Positions 52,702 to 61,988 of a stretch of 64,000 nucleotides of DNA are shown here, one piece after another (positions within the stretch are counted from its first letter, which is position 1; each line of letters begins with the position of its first letter). Source of the DNA: DAHUXD01 sp963773905. GTDB taxonomy: Bacteria > Acidobacteriota > Thermoanaerobaculia > UBA5066 > Gp7-AA6. The notes under the pieces were generated by a model, which worked only from the letters and a program-made list of their open reading frames with translations, searched no databases and was not told the DNA's origin. Location: contig CAVZDB010000005.1 of the NCBI GenBank assembly GCA_963773905.1, positions 248,001 through 312,000 of the forward strand, written 5' to 3'. A program made the translations under genes and the position numbers.

Positions 52702-52808
52702 ACCGTGTCTCTCTTCACGCGGGCCCGGACCGGAGTGACATACTCAGGCGACGATTCCTCTCGGCGGGGTTGGCTCTGCGCGCCGTCTGGTGGAGAGAGG
52801 TGCCCGTA

Positions 52809-54389
52809 GTGACCGTTGGTCGGCTCGCCCACTCGAGGCGCCCCCGTTCGTGGCCCGGCGCCGCGCCCGCCTGCATTCTCCTCTTGGCCGCTATGGCGTC
52901 GGGCGGATGCGCCTCGCTTCCTCCGCTGGAACCGCGAACCCCATCGACGGCTCTTACCCTCACGCAAACGGCGGACACGGGCCTCGGCAGGGCGGTGAGC
53001 GCGGCCGACCCCGGCCGGGAGGGCGAGAGCGGGATCTACCCGCTCCCGCAGGGACGGGACGCCTTCGCCGCCCGGGTCGTGCTCGCGCGGGCGGCGGAGC
53101 GCTCGCTCGACGTGCAGTACTACATCTGGCACGCCGACGTGACCGGATTCCTCCTGCTCCAGGAGCTCTGGGATGCCGCCGAGCGTGGCGTGCGCGTGCG
53201 GATGCTGATCGACGACAACGGCATCAAGGGGCTGGACCCGGTCCTCGCCGTGTTCGACGCGCACCCCAGCATCGAGGTGCGCCTCTACAACCCCTACGCG
53301 AACCGCGGCTTCAAGGCCCTCGGCTACATCACGCACTTCCAGCGTCTGAACCGGCGGATGCACAACAAGTCCTTCACCGCGGACACGCAGCTCACGATCG
53401 TGGGGGGCCGCAACGTCGGCGACGAGTACTACGGCGAGGGCGAGGGGACGCTCTTCGTGGACCTCGACGTGGTGGCCGCGGGACGCATCGCCCACGACGT
53501 CGCGAGTGAGTTCGACGTCTACTGGAACAGTGAGTCGGCGTATCCGGCCGACCGGATCGTGGGCAAGCCCCCGCCGAATGGCCCGGCGGACGTCAAGGCG
53601 CGCCTGGCCGCGGTCCGCTCGTCTCCCGAGGCCGCCGAATACATCCGGGCCGTCCGCGAGACCCGGCTGGTCGAATCCCTGCGCGCGCACGAGCTTCAAT
53701 TCGATTGGTCGCGCGTCCAGCTCCTCTACGACCCGCCGGGAAAGACGCTGGGGAAGGCGGCGAAGGAAGATCTGCTCCTCGCCGATCTGAAGCACGCGAT
53801 CGGAAAGCCCGAGCGCGGTCTGGACATCGTCTCGCCGTACTTCGTCCCGGGGAAGGACGGGACGAAGACCCTCTCCGCCTATCCCGAGGGCGGGACCCGG
53901 CTGCGCATCGTCACCAACTCGCTGGCGGCGACGGACGTCAAGTCGGTGCATGCCGGATACGCGAAGAGACGCAAGGCGCTCTTACGGAGCGGGGTCCACC
54001 TCTACGAGATCAAGCCCGACGCGTCGGCCGGCCACGTGAAGAAGAGCAAGGGCTCCTCCGCGAGCCTGCACGGGAAGACGCTCCAGATCGACCGGAGACG
54101 CGTGTGGGTCGGATCGTTCAACCTGGACCAGCGCTCGGCGAACCTGAACACCGAGATGGGACTCATGATCGAGGACCCGCGCCTCGCCGACGCGCTCTCG
54201 AACTGGGTGGATCGCGCGCCGCAGGACGTGGCGTACGAGGTCATCCTGGATGCGAAGGGCGGCGGCCTCGAGTGGATCGAGCGGACCGCTCAGGGAGAGA
54301 TTCGATACCACCACGATCCGAAGACCGGCTTCCTGAAACGGCTCATGGTCAAGATCATCGGCTGGCTCCCGATCGAGTGGATGCTCTAA
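52809..54389 (+). CDS. Phospholipase D family protein, ClsC-like cardiolipin synthase
   Basis: About 526 residues. A signal sequence ends in a lipobox-like ASGGC, so it may be a lipoprotein. Two HKD catalytic motifs are present: HNKSFTADTQ...GGRN (His about 185) and HGKTLQIDRR...GSFN (His about 421), with SLDVQYYIWH and LNTEMGLMIE flanks typical of the ClsC/YmdC group. It would join phospholipids by phosphatidyl transfer. The GTG at 52809 is chosen for its GGAGAG site; a TTG at 52770 is possible. It is divergent from the kinase array. Confidence 0.92.
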   Translation: MTVGRLAHSRRPRSWPGAAPACILLLAAMASGGCASLPPLEPRTPSTALTLTQTADTGLGRAVSAADPGREGESGIYPLPQGRDAFAARVVLARAAERSLDVQYYIWHADVTGFLLLQELWDAAERGVRVRMLIDDNGIKGLDPVLAVFDAHPSIEVRLYNPYANRGFKALGYITHFQRLNRRMHNKSFTADTQLTIVGGRNVGDEYYGEGEGTLFVDLDVVAAGRIAHDVASEFDVYWNSESAYPADRIVGKPPPNGPADVKARLAAVRSSPEAAEYIRAVRETRLVESLRAHELQFDWSRVQLLYDPPGKTLGKAAKEDLLLADLKHAIGKPERGLDIVSPYFVPGKDGTKTLSAYPEGGTRLRIVTNSLAATDVKSVHAGYAKRRKALLRSGVHLYEIKPDASAGHVKKSKGSSASLHGKTLQIDRRRVWVGSFNLDQRSANLNTEMGLMIEDPRLADALSNWVDRAPQDVAYEVILDAKGGGLEWIERTAQGEIRYHHDPKTGFLKRLMVKIIGWLPIEWML

Positions 54390-54450
54390 CGGGGCGGCTC
54401 GCGAGGCTGCCGCCGCTGTCTGCTCACAAAAGCTCCCGCTAAGACTACGA

Positions 54451-55014
54451 CTAAGAGGCGCGCTTGAAAGACGGGCGCTCGGGCCGCTCCACCGCGAGGC
54501 CCGGGAATCTCGCCCGGAAGGACTGCGCGACGTGGCAGTTCCAACACACGCGCCGGTGCGTGGCGAACACGCCGGGCAGGTTTTCCGGCCTGACCTCCGT
54601 CCATTCGATCGTCCGTCCGTCCGGCGTCAGGATCGCGGGCTTGTGGTCGCTCCAGTGGATCTCCGGAATCTCCTTCTGACAGAAGGCACAGGTGGATCCC
54701 CGATACCACGCGGTGAGCATGGTGCGAACGAGACACGACTCCGGCGCGGCCTCGATCTGAGCGAGACACTCCTGCCCGCATCCCTCTCGCTCCGGCCAGC
54801 GCGAGCAGGAGGCGAGCCGCAGCTCCGTCTCGCGGACGAATGTCGACGATGCCGCATGTCTCTCATCGACCTCCACGGCCGCCGGGCAACCGGTCTCCGG
54901 ACAGGTGATGACGCGCGTTCCCCGAAACTTCAGATAGGCGCGCAGAGTGCTCCACGCCAGCGGGATCAGAGTCAGAACGATGACCGTCCCCATGATCAAG
55001 AGCGTCATCCCCAT
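54451..55014 (-). CDS. Cys-rich membrane-anchored protein, paralogue A
   Basis: About 187 residues, no recognised family. One N-terminal span (LLIMGTVIVLTLIPLAW) anchors a domain with ten cysteines spaced as C-x4-C (CPETGC), C-x8-C-x3-C (CSRWPEREGCGQEC), a lone Cys, C-x2-C (CAFC) and a final CWNCH. The same pattern is in paralogue B 4 kb away, so it is a real family, probably binding zinc or Fe-S clusters; CWNCH also fits a haem c motif, but B lacks that His. An AGAGGTGG site precedes the ATG. The start is divergent from the korA operon and shares an upstream box with B. Confidence 0.75.
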   Translation of the reverse strand: MGMTLLIMGTVIVLTLIPLAWSTLRAYLKFRGTRVITCPETGCPAAVEVDERHAASSTFVRETELRLASCSRWPEREGCGQECLAQIEAAPESCLVRTMLTAWYRGSTCAFCQKEIPEIHWSDHKPAILTPDGRTIEWTEVRPENLPGVFATHRRVCWNCHVAQSFRARFPGLAVERPERPSFKRAS

Positions 55015-55053
55015 ATGCCACCTCTCGATCAATCAAACGCCGGATCGAGGCCC

Positions 55054-55076
55054 GATCTCATGATCCGGTTGCATCA
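55054..55076. promoter_or_regulatory. Conserved upstream box, copy A
   Basis: GATCTCATGATCCG followed by a diverged TGCATCA end, 40 bp upstream of paralogue A. Matches 59242-59264 at 20 of 23 positions. The arms (GATCTCATG and CATCAGATC) are a near-perfect inverted repeat, as for a dimeric regulator. Confidence 0.65.
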
Positions 55077-55222
55077 GATCGGCGCCCGTCCCTCATGCGG
55101 CCGGCGCCCGAATCTGATTCATCTGCATCATGGAATCCCCCCCGCCGCCGCCCGAGACTCGATCCGGAAGTTCGCGTGCCGGGGGACGAGACGGAGGAGC
55201 CGAGGGCAGCGGAAAGGAAATC

Positions 55223-57031
55223 ATGGCGAACCGAGACGTCACGATCGCGGTCGTGGGATCCGGAGGAGACGGAGTCGTCACGCTGGGAGACTTGATCGCT
55301 CAGGTTGCGGCGGAGGAAGGGCTTCACGTCATCAAGACCGAGGCCTATGGACCGCAGATCCGAGGCGGCGAAGCCTCCTGCACGGTGCGAATCGCCGCCG
55401 AGGAGATCTTCGCGCAGGGCGCCAGCACCGACGTGCTCGTGGTCTTCGGCTGGTCCGATTTCAAGCGCTTCCGCGGGGAGATCTCGGTGGCGCCGGACGC
55501 CCTCGTGCTCTGCGAAGCGGCGGAGGAGCTTCCGACCGGGGAAGACCTCGGCATCGCGGGCGGCGAGGATCTGGCCTGGGTCCCGGTCCCCTTCGCCGAA
55601 ATCTCCCGCGCTTCCACCGGAACTCCGAGCAGCGGCTCGAAGAACGTCGTCACGCTCGGCATCCTCGGCGAGCTCCTGGGGCTGCCGGCGGAGAGGCTCG
55701 AGCGCGCGCTCGCGCGACGCTTCGCGCGCAAGAAGGCGACGGTCCTCGAAGCCAACCTGAAGGCGTTCGCGGCCGGACGCGAATTCGGGGCTTCCCGGGC
55801 GGGGACGTTCGCGCGAAAGCGCCTCGACTACGCGCCCTCGGCGCCGCGGATCCTGATGTCCGGAAACGAGGCGGCCGCGATCGGCGCGCTCCATGCCGGC
55901 TGCCGATTCTTCGCGGGCTATCCGATCACCCCTTCGTCCGAGATTCTCCACTTCCTGGCCGAGTGGATGCCCCGCGCGGGCGGCGCGTTCCTCCAGACCG
56001 AGGACGAGCTCGCGGCCATCGGCGCCGTCATCGGAGCCTCGTTCGCCGGCGTGAAGGCGATGACGGCGACCTCGGGCCCGGGCCTGTCACTCATGACCGA
56101 GATGCTGGGTCTCGCCTCCATGGCGGAGGTTCCGGTCGTCATCGTGGACGTGCAGCGCGGCGGCCCCTCGACGGGCAACCCCACGAAGAGCGAGCAGTCG
56201 GACCTCCTCCAGTGCCTGTACGGAACCCATGGCGACGCGCCGCGGGTGGTGCTCGCCTGTTCCGACGTGGAGGACTGCTTCCACGCGACGGTGGAGGCGT
56301 TCAACATCGCCGAGGAGTTCCAGATCCCCGTCCTCGTCCTCTCGGATCAGGCGGTCGGGCAGCGCAAGGAGACCATCCGATCCGAGGCGCTGCGGCATGC
56401 CGTGCGCGACCGGCTGAAGCCGACCGCGGAGGAGCTCGAGAGCTACGAGCGATACCGCGAGACGCCCAACGGCGTCTCGCCGATGAGCGTGCCGGGCATG
56501 AAGAAAGGGATGTACCAGACCAACGGCCTCGAACACGACGCGGAGGGAAGACCGAGCTCGCTCTATCTCACCCACGAGACGATGAACGCCAAGCGGTACC
56601 GCAAGCTGTGGTCGATCCGGGATCGCTACCATGCGTTCCGCCGATTCGGGCCCGCGCGCGCGGACCTCGGAATTCTCTGCTGGGGGTCCTCCAAGGGGCC
56701 CGTTCAGGAGGCGGTCGCGGCGGCCAACGCGCGCGGCGAGAGCGTCTCCGCGTTCGTTCCGCAGACGCTGTACCCGTTCCCGAAGCGGGACTTCCAGGAG
56801 TTCCTCGCGAGCGTCGGAGAGCTTCTGATCGTCGAGCTGTCCTACACCGCGCAGTTCTACAAGTACCTGCGGACCTTCCTCGACCTGCCGGTCGAGAGCA
56901 CGCACGTCTTCAAACGCTCGGGCGGCAAGGACCTCACGGGCGACGAGGTCCTCGAGGAGATTTCGAAGATCTGCGCGGCACGACAACACGCGCCGTGCGC
57001 CGGTGCGCAACGCGAGGAGGCGGCCGTATGA
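55223..57031 (+). CDS. korA: 2-oxoacid:ferredoxin oxidoreductase, fused gamma-alpha subunit
   Basis: 602 residues. The N-terminal third is the gamma domain (VVGSGGDGVVTLGDLIAQ, GPQIRGGEASCTVRI), the rest the alpha pyrimidine-binding part (LMSGNEAAAIGALHAGC, GYPITPSSEILHFLAEW, TSGPGLSLMTEMLGLA). The gamma-alpha fusion is usual for KorA. The enzyme decarboxylates a 2-oxoacid, most likely 2-oxoglutarate, to its CoA ester while reducing ferredoxin. The ATG at 55223 has AAAGGAAAT upstream. Its stop overlaps the korB ATG (ATGA). Confidence 0.93.
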   Translation: MANRDVTIAVVGSGGDGVVTLGDLIAQVAAEEGLHVIKTEAYGPQIRGGEASCTVRIAAEEIFAQGASTDVLVVFGWSDFKRFRGEISVAPDALVLCEAAEELPTGEDLGIAGGEDLAWVPVPFAEISRASTGTPSSGSKNVVTLGILGELLGLPAERLERALARRFARKKATVLEANLKAFAAGREFGASRAGTFARKRLDYAPSAPRILMSGNEAAAIGALHAGCRFFAGYPITPSSEILHFLAEWMPRAGGAFLQTEDELAAIGAVIGASFAGVKAMTATSGPGLSLMTEMLGLASMAEVPVVIVDVQRGGPSTGNPTKSEQSDLLQCLYGTHGDAPRVVLACSDVEDCFHATVEAFNIAEEFQIPVLVLSDQAVGQRKETIRSEALRHAVRDRLKPTAEELESYERYRETPNGVSPMSVPGMKKGMYQTNGLEHDAEGRPSSLYLTHETMNAKRYRKLWSIRDRYHAFRRFGPARADLGILCWGSSKGPVQEAVAAANARGESVSAFVPQTLYPFPKRDFQEFLASVGELLIVELSYTAQFYKYLRTFLDLPVESTHVFKRSGGKDLTGDEVLEEISKICAARQHAPCAGAQREEAAV

Positions 57032-57909
57032 GCAGCACGACCCTCGATCTTCCCGCCTTCCAGCCGGCGGACTACAAGTCGGATCTGAAGCCCGTCTGGT
57101 GCGCGGGCTGCGGCGACTTCGGCGCACTGGCCTCGCTCCACCGCGCGATGGCGAGGCTGCAGCTCGCGCCGTGGGACACGGTCGTCATCTCCGGGATCGG
57201 CTGCTCCTCCCGCCTGCCGGGTTACGTGTCGACCTTCGGTTTCAACGGGGTCCACGGCCGCGCGCTCACGCTCGCGACCGGGGTCAAGGTCGCCCGCCCC
57301 GAGCTCAACGTCATCGCGGTCGGCGGCGACGGCGACGGCATCGCGATCGGCGGCAATCATTTTCTCCACGCGGCGCGCCGCAATCTCGACATCGCCTACT
57401 TCATGATGGACAACGAGATCTACGGCCTGACCAAGGGCCAGGCGGCGCCGACGACGCCGGCCGGGGACAAGACCAAGTCCACCTACTGGGGAAACCCGGA
57501 GCCGTCCGTGGATCCGTGCGAGCTCGCGATCTCCTTCGGCGCGACCTGGGTCGGCCGGGGCTTCTCGGGCGACCCGAAGACGCTCGTGGATCTCATGATC
57601 GGCGCGATGCACCACAAGGGCTTCGCGTTCCTCAACGTGATGTCTCCCTGCGTCACCTGGCGCGGAGACGAGCAGTTCAAGCTGCTCAAGGCGAAGCTCG
57701 CCTTCCTGCCGCCCGACCACGACGCGACCGACCGCACCGCCGCGCTCCGCTACACGCGCGAGACCGACGTCCTGACGACCGGCGTGCTCTACCAGGTGCG
57801 GCAGCCGTCGCTGTGCGAGCGCATGGACGAGGTGCGGAGCAAGGCGCAAGAGGCCGGTGCGGTCACGAGCACCGCCGGGATCCTGGCCGCGCTGTACCCG
57901 TCGGCCTGA
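57028..57909 (+). CDS. korB: 2-oxoacid:ferredoxin oxidoreductase, beta subunit
   Basis: 293 residues with the thiamine-diphosphate site: CAGCGDFGALASLHRA, GIGCSSRLPGYV, the GGDGDGIAIGGNHF TPP/Mg motif (about 92-105) and MMDNEIYGLTKGQAAPTTPAG. Conserved cysteines for the beta-subunit 4Fe-4S cluster include those in CAGC and SPCVTW. Coupled by 4-nt overlap to the alpha-gamma gene. No ferredoxin or delta subunit is nearby. Confidence 0.94.
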   Translation: MSSTTLDLPAFQPADYKSDLKPVWCAGCGDFGALASLHRAMARLQLAPWDTVVISGIGCSSRLPGYVSTFGFNGVHGRALTLATGVKVARPELNVIAVGGDGDGIAIGGNHFLHAARRNLDIAYFMMDNEIYGLTKGQAAPTTPAGDKTKSTYWGNPEPSVDPCELAISFGATWVGRGFSGDPKTLVDLMIGAMHHKGFAFLNVMSPCVTWRGDEQFKLLKAKLAFLPPDHDATDRTAALRYTRETDVLTTGVLYQVRQPSLCERMDEVRSKAQEAGAVTSTAGILAALYPSA

Positions 57910-57932
57910 GGCCCGCGTGGCGGGAAGTTCGC

Positions 57933-57938
57933 TACAGT
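57933..57938 (+). promoter_or_regulatory. -10-like box of the methyltransferase gene
   Basis: TACAGT ends 10 nt before the ATG at 57949. Confidence 0.35.
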
Positions 57939-57948
57939 GAGCCCCGGT

Positions 57949-58617
57949 ATGGCCGGTTCCTTCTGGGATTCCGTCGAGAACGTCGAGCGCTTCGCGGCGC
58001 GCGCGCCCGATGTCCGCCTGACGAAGCTCCTGGACGAGTATCCCGACCCCTCGAGAATCCGCATTCTCGATCTCGGCTGCGCGGCGGGCCGCAACACCGT
58101 TCTTCTCGCCGACAAGGGCTTCGACATCGACGCGCTCGACGCCTCGCCGGCCATGGTGGCCAAGACGCGCGAGCGCCTCGCGCCGATCCTGGGCGCCGCG
58201 GAGGCCGAAAGGCGAGTACGCGTCGGATGCATGGACGACCTCTCCCCCGCCGCCGACGCGACGTTCGACCTCGTCGTCGCGCTCGGTCTCTACCACTGCG
58301 CCGAGAGCCGCGCCGAGTGGGACCGCGCTCTGTCGGAGACCGCCCGCGTGCTCAAGCCGGGCGCGCGCCTGCTCGTCTCCGTGTTCACCCCCGAAACGGA
58401 CCTGACCGGCCGCGGGATCCGCGCCGTCGCCGGGGAGCCCGACGTCTACGAGGGCTTCGACAGCGGCGGGCGCCACGTTCTCGTGGACGCCGCGGGGCTG
58501 GACCGCGAGATGGCGCGGTTCGGCCTCGTGACTCTCGAGCCCACCCGCACCGCGCGGCCCAAGGTCGAGACGGGCCGCCGCGTCTCCGCCAACGGGCTGT
58601 ACCGGAAGACGGCCTAA
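57949..58617 (+). CDS. Class I SAM-dependent methyltransferase
   Basis: 222 residues with the SAM motif I ILDLGCAAGRNTVLLA (about 43-58), motif II acidic residue in IDALDASPAMV, and motif IV FDLVVALGLYHCAES. Substrate unknown; it resembles small UbiE/tellurite-type methyltransferases. It follows korB by 39 bp but probably has its own promoter. Convergent with paralogue B of the Cys-rich pair. Confidence 0.88.
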   Translation: MAGSFWDSVENVERFAARAPDVRLTKLLDEYPDPSRIRILDLGCAAGRNTVLLADKGFDIDALDASPAMVAKTRERLAPILGAAEAERRVRVGCMDDLSPAADATFDLVVALGLYHCAESRAEWDRALSETARVLKPGARLLVSVFTPETDLTGRGIRAVAGEPDVYEGFDSGGRHVLVDAAGLDREMARFGLVTLEPTRTARPKVETGRRVSANGLYRKTA

Positions 58618-58635
58618 GGCCCGGGACGAGCCGAA

Positions 58636-59196
58636 CTACGAGACGCGCGTTTCGGCGTGACGCTCGATGGCGAGGCCCGGGAACTGCGCTCGGTAGGTCG
58701 TGGAGTAGCACTTCCAGCAAACCGGCCGGTGTGTCTTGAGGACCTGCGGCAGGTCTTCCGGCTTCACGTCGCTCCATTCGATCATCCGGCCCTCAGGGCT
58801 CTCAAGCGCGGGCTTGTCGCCGGACGAGCGGACCTCCGGGATCGCCGTGCGGCAGATGACGCAGTCGGCGCCCCGGTACCAGTCGGCGAGCATGTTCCCG
58901 GCGAGGCATCCCCCCGGCGACGCCTCGATCTGGGAGACGCACTCCTGCTCGCAACCTTTCCGCTCCGGCCATTGCGTGCAGGAGGTCACCCGAAAGTCGG
59001 TCTCACCGACTGTGAAAGTCGCCGCCGCGTGCGCCCGGTCGAGCTCGACGGCCGCGCCGCAGCCCGTTTCGGGACACGTGACGACCCGCGCTCCCCGGAA
59101 CCTCCGGTAGGCCCGCAGGGCCACCCACGCCATCGGAATGAGGGACAGAGCCAACAGTGACAGGAACAAGAGGAACAAGACTTCCAAACTGTTCAT
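58636..59196 (-). CDS. Cys-rich membrane-anchored protein, paralogue B
   Basis: 186 residues and clearly homologous over the whole length to the protein at 54451: N-terminal span (VLFLLFLSLLALSLIPMAW), CPETGC, CTQWPERKGCEQEC, CVIC and CWKCY with the same spacing, WYRGADC versus WYRGSTC, and IEWSDVKPEDLP versus IEWTEVRPENLP. The last motif has Tyr where A has His, so haem binding is not a shared property; zinc or Fe-S binding is likelier. The two paralogues flank korAB and the methyltransferase gene and carry the same box upstream, so shared regulation is likely. Confidence 0.75.
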   Translation of the reverse strand: MNSLEVLFLLFLSLLALSLIPMAWVALRAYRRFRGARVVTCPETGCGAAVELDRAHAAATFTVGETDFRVTSCTQWPERKGCEQECVSQIEASPGGCLAGNMLADWYRGADCVICRTAIPEVRSSGDKPALESPEGRMIEWSDVKPEDLPQVLKTHRPVCWKCYSTTYRAQFPGLAIERHAETRVS

Positions 59197-59241
59197 ACGA
59201 CGCCTCCTCGGCTACCTCAAACCGTAAACGCCCGGAGGCGG

Positions 59242-59264
59242 GATCTCGTGATCCGTATGCATCA
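59242..59264. promoter_or_regulatory. Conserved upstream box, copy B
   Basis: GATCTCGTGATCCG followed by TATGCATCA, 46 bp upstream of paralogue B; counterpart of 55054-55076. The rest of the 137-bp gap to the next gene shows nothing else recognisable. Confidence 0.65.
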
Positions 59265-59333
59265 ATTCACGGCCCGCCGGGGAGCCGCCAGGACCCCCGT
59301 TGCCGACTCATCGAGCGCGGCGACGAGCGGGTA

Positions 59334-61988
59334 TTACTTCGCGCCGGCGACGAGCTTCTGGAACCTCGGGTTCTTGCGCAGCGGGTCGAAGTTGGGGTCG
59401 ATCTTGAGCCAGCCGGGCGAGAGCCAGTACGGGATCTTCAGCAGCGGTTCGAGCTGGTCGAGCGCCTTCTCCGGCTCGCCGGTGAGCATGTAGATCCGCA
59501 CGAGCTGGTGCTGGATGTACGGACCGTTGATGCTGTTCCTCGACACCGGACTGAGCGCGACCCCGCGCTGGCCCTCCTGGACCGCCTCCTCCTTCCGGCC
59601 GAGGTAGGCCAGCGCGAGGCCGAGGGAGACGTGACGCCCCGCATCATTGGGAGTCGCGCGAAGCTGCTCCTCGAAGCCCTTCCTCGCCTCCTCGGCGTAA
59701 GTGCGCACACCTGCGGCATCGCCCTTCAGGGCGTAGCCCTGAACGAGGCAGAGGGCCCAGGTGCCCCGGTCGTCATCGAACGCGCTCGGCGTCAGCCGAA
59801 GCAGGATCTCGCGCTGCTCCTCGTCGAGGACCCAACCGAGATCCTGGTAGTTCGCCAGATAGGCCACGAGCGCGGTGGGTTCGACTTCCTTCGGCGCGGC
59901 CTGGAGGACCGCCCGGGCACGGGCGAGATCTCCCTCGCCGAGGTAGGTCATCGCCTTGTCCTCGATCAGGGTGACGTTGGCGGGCGCGAGGGCGAGAGCA
60001 CGGTCGAAAATCTCCCGCGCCTCGGCATGACGCCGCAGCCAGAGGAGCGCGTCGCCGAGGTAGCGCTCCGTGGCGACCGACCGTGGATCGAAGCGCTCGG
60101 CCTGCCGGAAATACTCCACCGCCGCGTCCCAGCGCCCGAGGCCCTGCTGGGCAAGCGCCATTCCCCTGAGAGCGGAGGCATCGCCGGGGGCCAGGCGCAG
60201 CGCCTTCTCGTACTGATCGAGGGCGCGGTTGTAGTCCTTGGAGACCAGCCGTTCGAGGTACCCGAGCGCCAGGTACCCCTCGGAGCGGTTTGGTGCGAGC
60301 GCGACGGCCTTCTCCGCCGCCTGCCGGGCTCGCTCCGCAAGCGCAGGCGTGGGCGTGCTGTTGAAGTACAGCGCAGAATTGGCGCTCGAGACTCCGGCCC
60401 ACGCCTGCGCGAAGCCCGGATCCAGCGCCACGGCCTGCTCGTAGAAGTCGAGCGCCTTGCGAAAGCTGGGCGGATCGCCGGCGCCGCTATTCCAGATCGC
60501 GCCGCCCTTCAGGAAAGCGTCGTAGGCCGCGAGGTTCTGCGTGGGCTTCTCGGAAAGCTGTTTCTGCTCCTGCGCCCCGAGCGCGCCGCCGAGTGCTTGC
60601 GCCACCTTCGTGGCAATCTCGGATTGCACCTGAAAGACGTCTGTGATCGCCGCGTCGAACGGCTGCTGCCACTTGGACGTCGGCGCATCCGGACGCGACA
60701 CATCCACCAATTCGGGGCTCACATGGACGCGGCTGGCGCCTCCGCCCTTCTCCCAGCGCACCGTCGCGGTGAGCAGATACGTCGCATTCAACTCCTCGGC
60801 GATCTGCTTCGGCGTCTTGGTCGTCTTCTTGTAAGGGGTCGAGCTCCCCCGCGCGATGACCTCGACGCCCGGCAGCGCGGTGAGCTTGCCGCGAATCTCG
60901 TCCGCGATCCCGTCCGCGAAGTAGTCGTCCTCGGGAGCGCCGAGGTTCTCGAACGGCAGCACCGCCACGCGCTTGACGCCGCTGGCCGCGGCTCCCGGGC
61001 CCGTCCTGGGCCGCCTCGAGAGGATCAGCCCGGCGACGGCCAATCCGACGATCGCCGCCAGGACGATCCAGATCAGTCCCTTTCGGCGAGGTCCCGCCAC
61101 GATCGCCTGCGCCCCGCCCGTCACCGCCGTCGTCGAGCTCGAGGCCTCCGACACCGCGAACGCGACGTCCTTAGCGCTCTGGAAGCGGTTCTCCCGATCC
61201 TTCTCCAGACAATGCCGCACGATGTGGTCCAGCGAGGGGGAGATGTTCCGCCCCGACTGCGTCAGCTCCGGAGGCTCCTGCATGAGGATCGCCGCGATCG
61301 TGTCGCTCGCCGAGTCGCGCTTGAATGCCTTCTTTCCCGACAACAGCTCGTAAAGAATCGCCCCGAGCGAGAAGATGTCCGAACGGTGATCGACGGGAAG
61401 CCCCCGAAGCTGTTCCGGCGACATGTATCCCATCGTGCCCATCACGGCCCCGGGCTCCGTGTGGCCGCCGGAGCCGGTCGGAGCGTTCGTCCGGTGATCC
61501 GGTGCGGCGTCGACGCGCTTGGCGAGGCCGAAGTCGAGAATCTTGACGTGGCCGTCGTTGGTGACGAAGACGTTGTCCGGCTTGAGGTCGCGATGGACGA
61601 CACCCTTGCCGTGCGCGGCGGAGAGCCCGCGCGCGATCTGGAGCGTCCAATCCAAGGCCTGCTTGCGGGTCAGGGCCGCGCCGTCGAGCTTGCCGCGCAA
61701 GGTCTCGCCCTCGAGAAGCTCCGTGACGGCGTAGGCGGTCCCCTCGTGTGTCCCGAAGTCGTGGATCGCGAGGATGTTCGGATGCGACAGCGCCGCGACC
61801 GCCTTCGCCTCGCGCTCGAACCGCGCGAGAGCATCCGGATCGGCGGCGACCGTCTGCGGCAGGACCTTGACCGCGACGTCCCGGTCCAGCTTCCGGTCCC
61901 GTGCGCGGTAGACCTCGCCCATCCCGCCCGCGCCGAGCGGCGACAGGATCTCGTAGGCGCCTAGCTTGGTCCCGGCGACGAGAGTCAC
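59334..61988 (-). CDS. Ser/Thr protein kinase with TolB_N-like and TPR modules, copy 2
   Basis: 884 residues: kinase (about 12-290; GAGGMGEVYRA, Lys41, HRDLKPDNV with Asp134, DFG), membrane span (LIWIVLAAIVGLAVAGLIL, about 317-335), a TolB_N/adenylate-cyclase-type domain starting VAVLPFENLGAPEDDYFADG and reading on through VEVIARGSSTPYKKT, and a C-terminal half of TPR repeats ending NFDPLRKNPRFQKLVAG. The outer part thus differs from the six propeller kinases. The GTG at 61988 overlaps the stop of the upstream kinase (GTGA). Confidence 0.93.
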   Translation of the reverse strand: MTLVAGTKLGAYEILSPLGAGGMGEVYRARDRKLDRDVAVKVLPQTVAADPDALARFEREAKAVAALSHPNILAIHDFGTHEGTAYAVTELLEGETLRGKLDGAALTRKQALDWTLQIARGLSAAHGKGVVHRDLKPDNVFVTNDGHVKILDFGLAKRVDAAPDHRTNAPTGSGGHTEPGAVMGTMGYMSPEQLRGLPVDHRSDIFSLGAILYELLSGKKAFKRDSASDTIAAILMQEPPELTQSGRNISPSLDHIVRHCLEKDRENRFQSAKDVAFAVSEASSSTTAVTGGAQAIVAGPRRKGLIWIVLAAIVGLAVAGLILSRRPRTGPGAAASGVKRVAVLPFENLGAPEDDYFADGIADEIRGKLTALPGVEVIARGSSTPYKKTTKTPKQIAEELNATYLLTATVRWEKGGGASRVHVSPELVDVSRPDAPTSKWQQPFDAAITDVFQVQSEIATKVAQALGGALGAQEQKQLSEKPTQNLAAYDAFLKGGAIWNSGAGDPPSFRKALDFYEQAVALDPGFAQAWAGVSSANSALYFNSTPTPALAERARQAAEKAVALAPNRSEGYLALGYLERLVSKDYNRALDQYEKALRLAPGDASALRGMALAQQGLGRWDAAVEYFRQAERFDPRSVATERYLGDALLWLRRHAEAREIFDRALALAPANVTLIEDKAMTYLGEGDLARARAVLQAAPKEVEPTALVAYLANYQDLGWVLDEEQREILLRLTPSAFDDDRGTWALCLVQGYALKGDAAGVRTYAEEARKGFEEQLRATPNDAGRHVSLGLALAYLGRKEEAVQEGQRGVALSPVSRNSINGPYIQHQLVRIYMLTGEPEKALDQLEPLLKIPYWLSPGWLKIDPNFDPLRKNPRFQKLVAGAK

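Noticed and set aside
54532..57031. Long frame upstream of and joined to korB
   Set aside because: Only the part after 57028 is real KorB; the rest is an Arg-rich shadow of korA in another frame.
58636..59196. Paralogue B as a c-type cytochrome
   Set aside because: Its last Cys pair is CWKCY, without the haem-ligand His.
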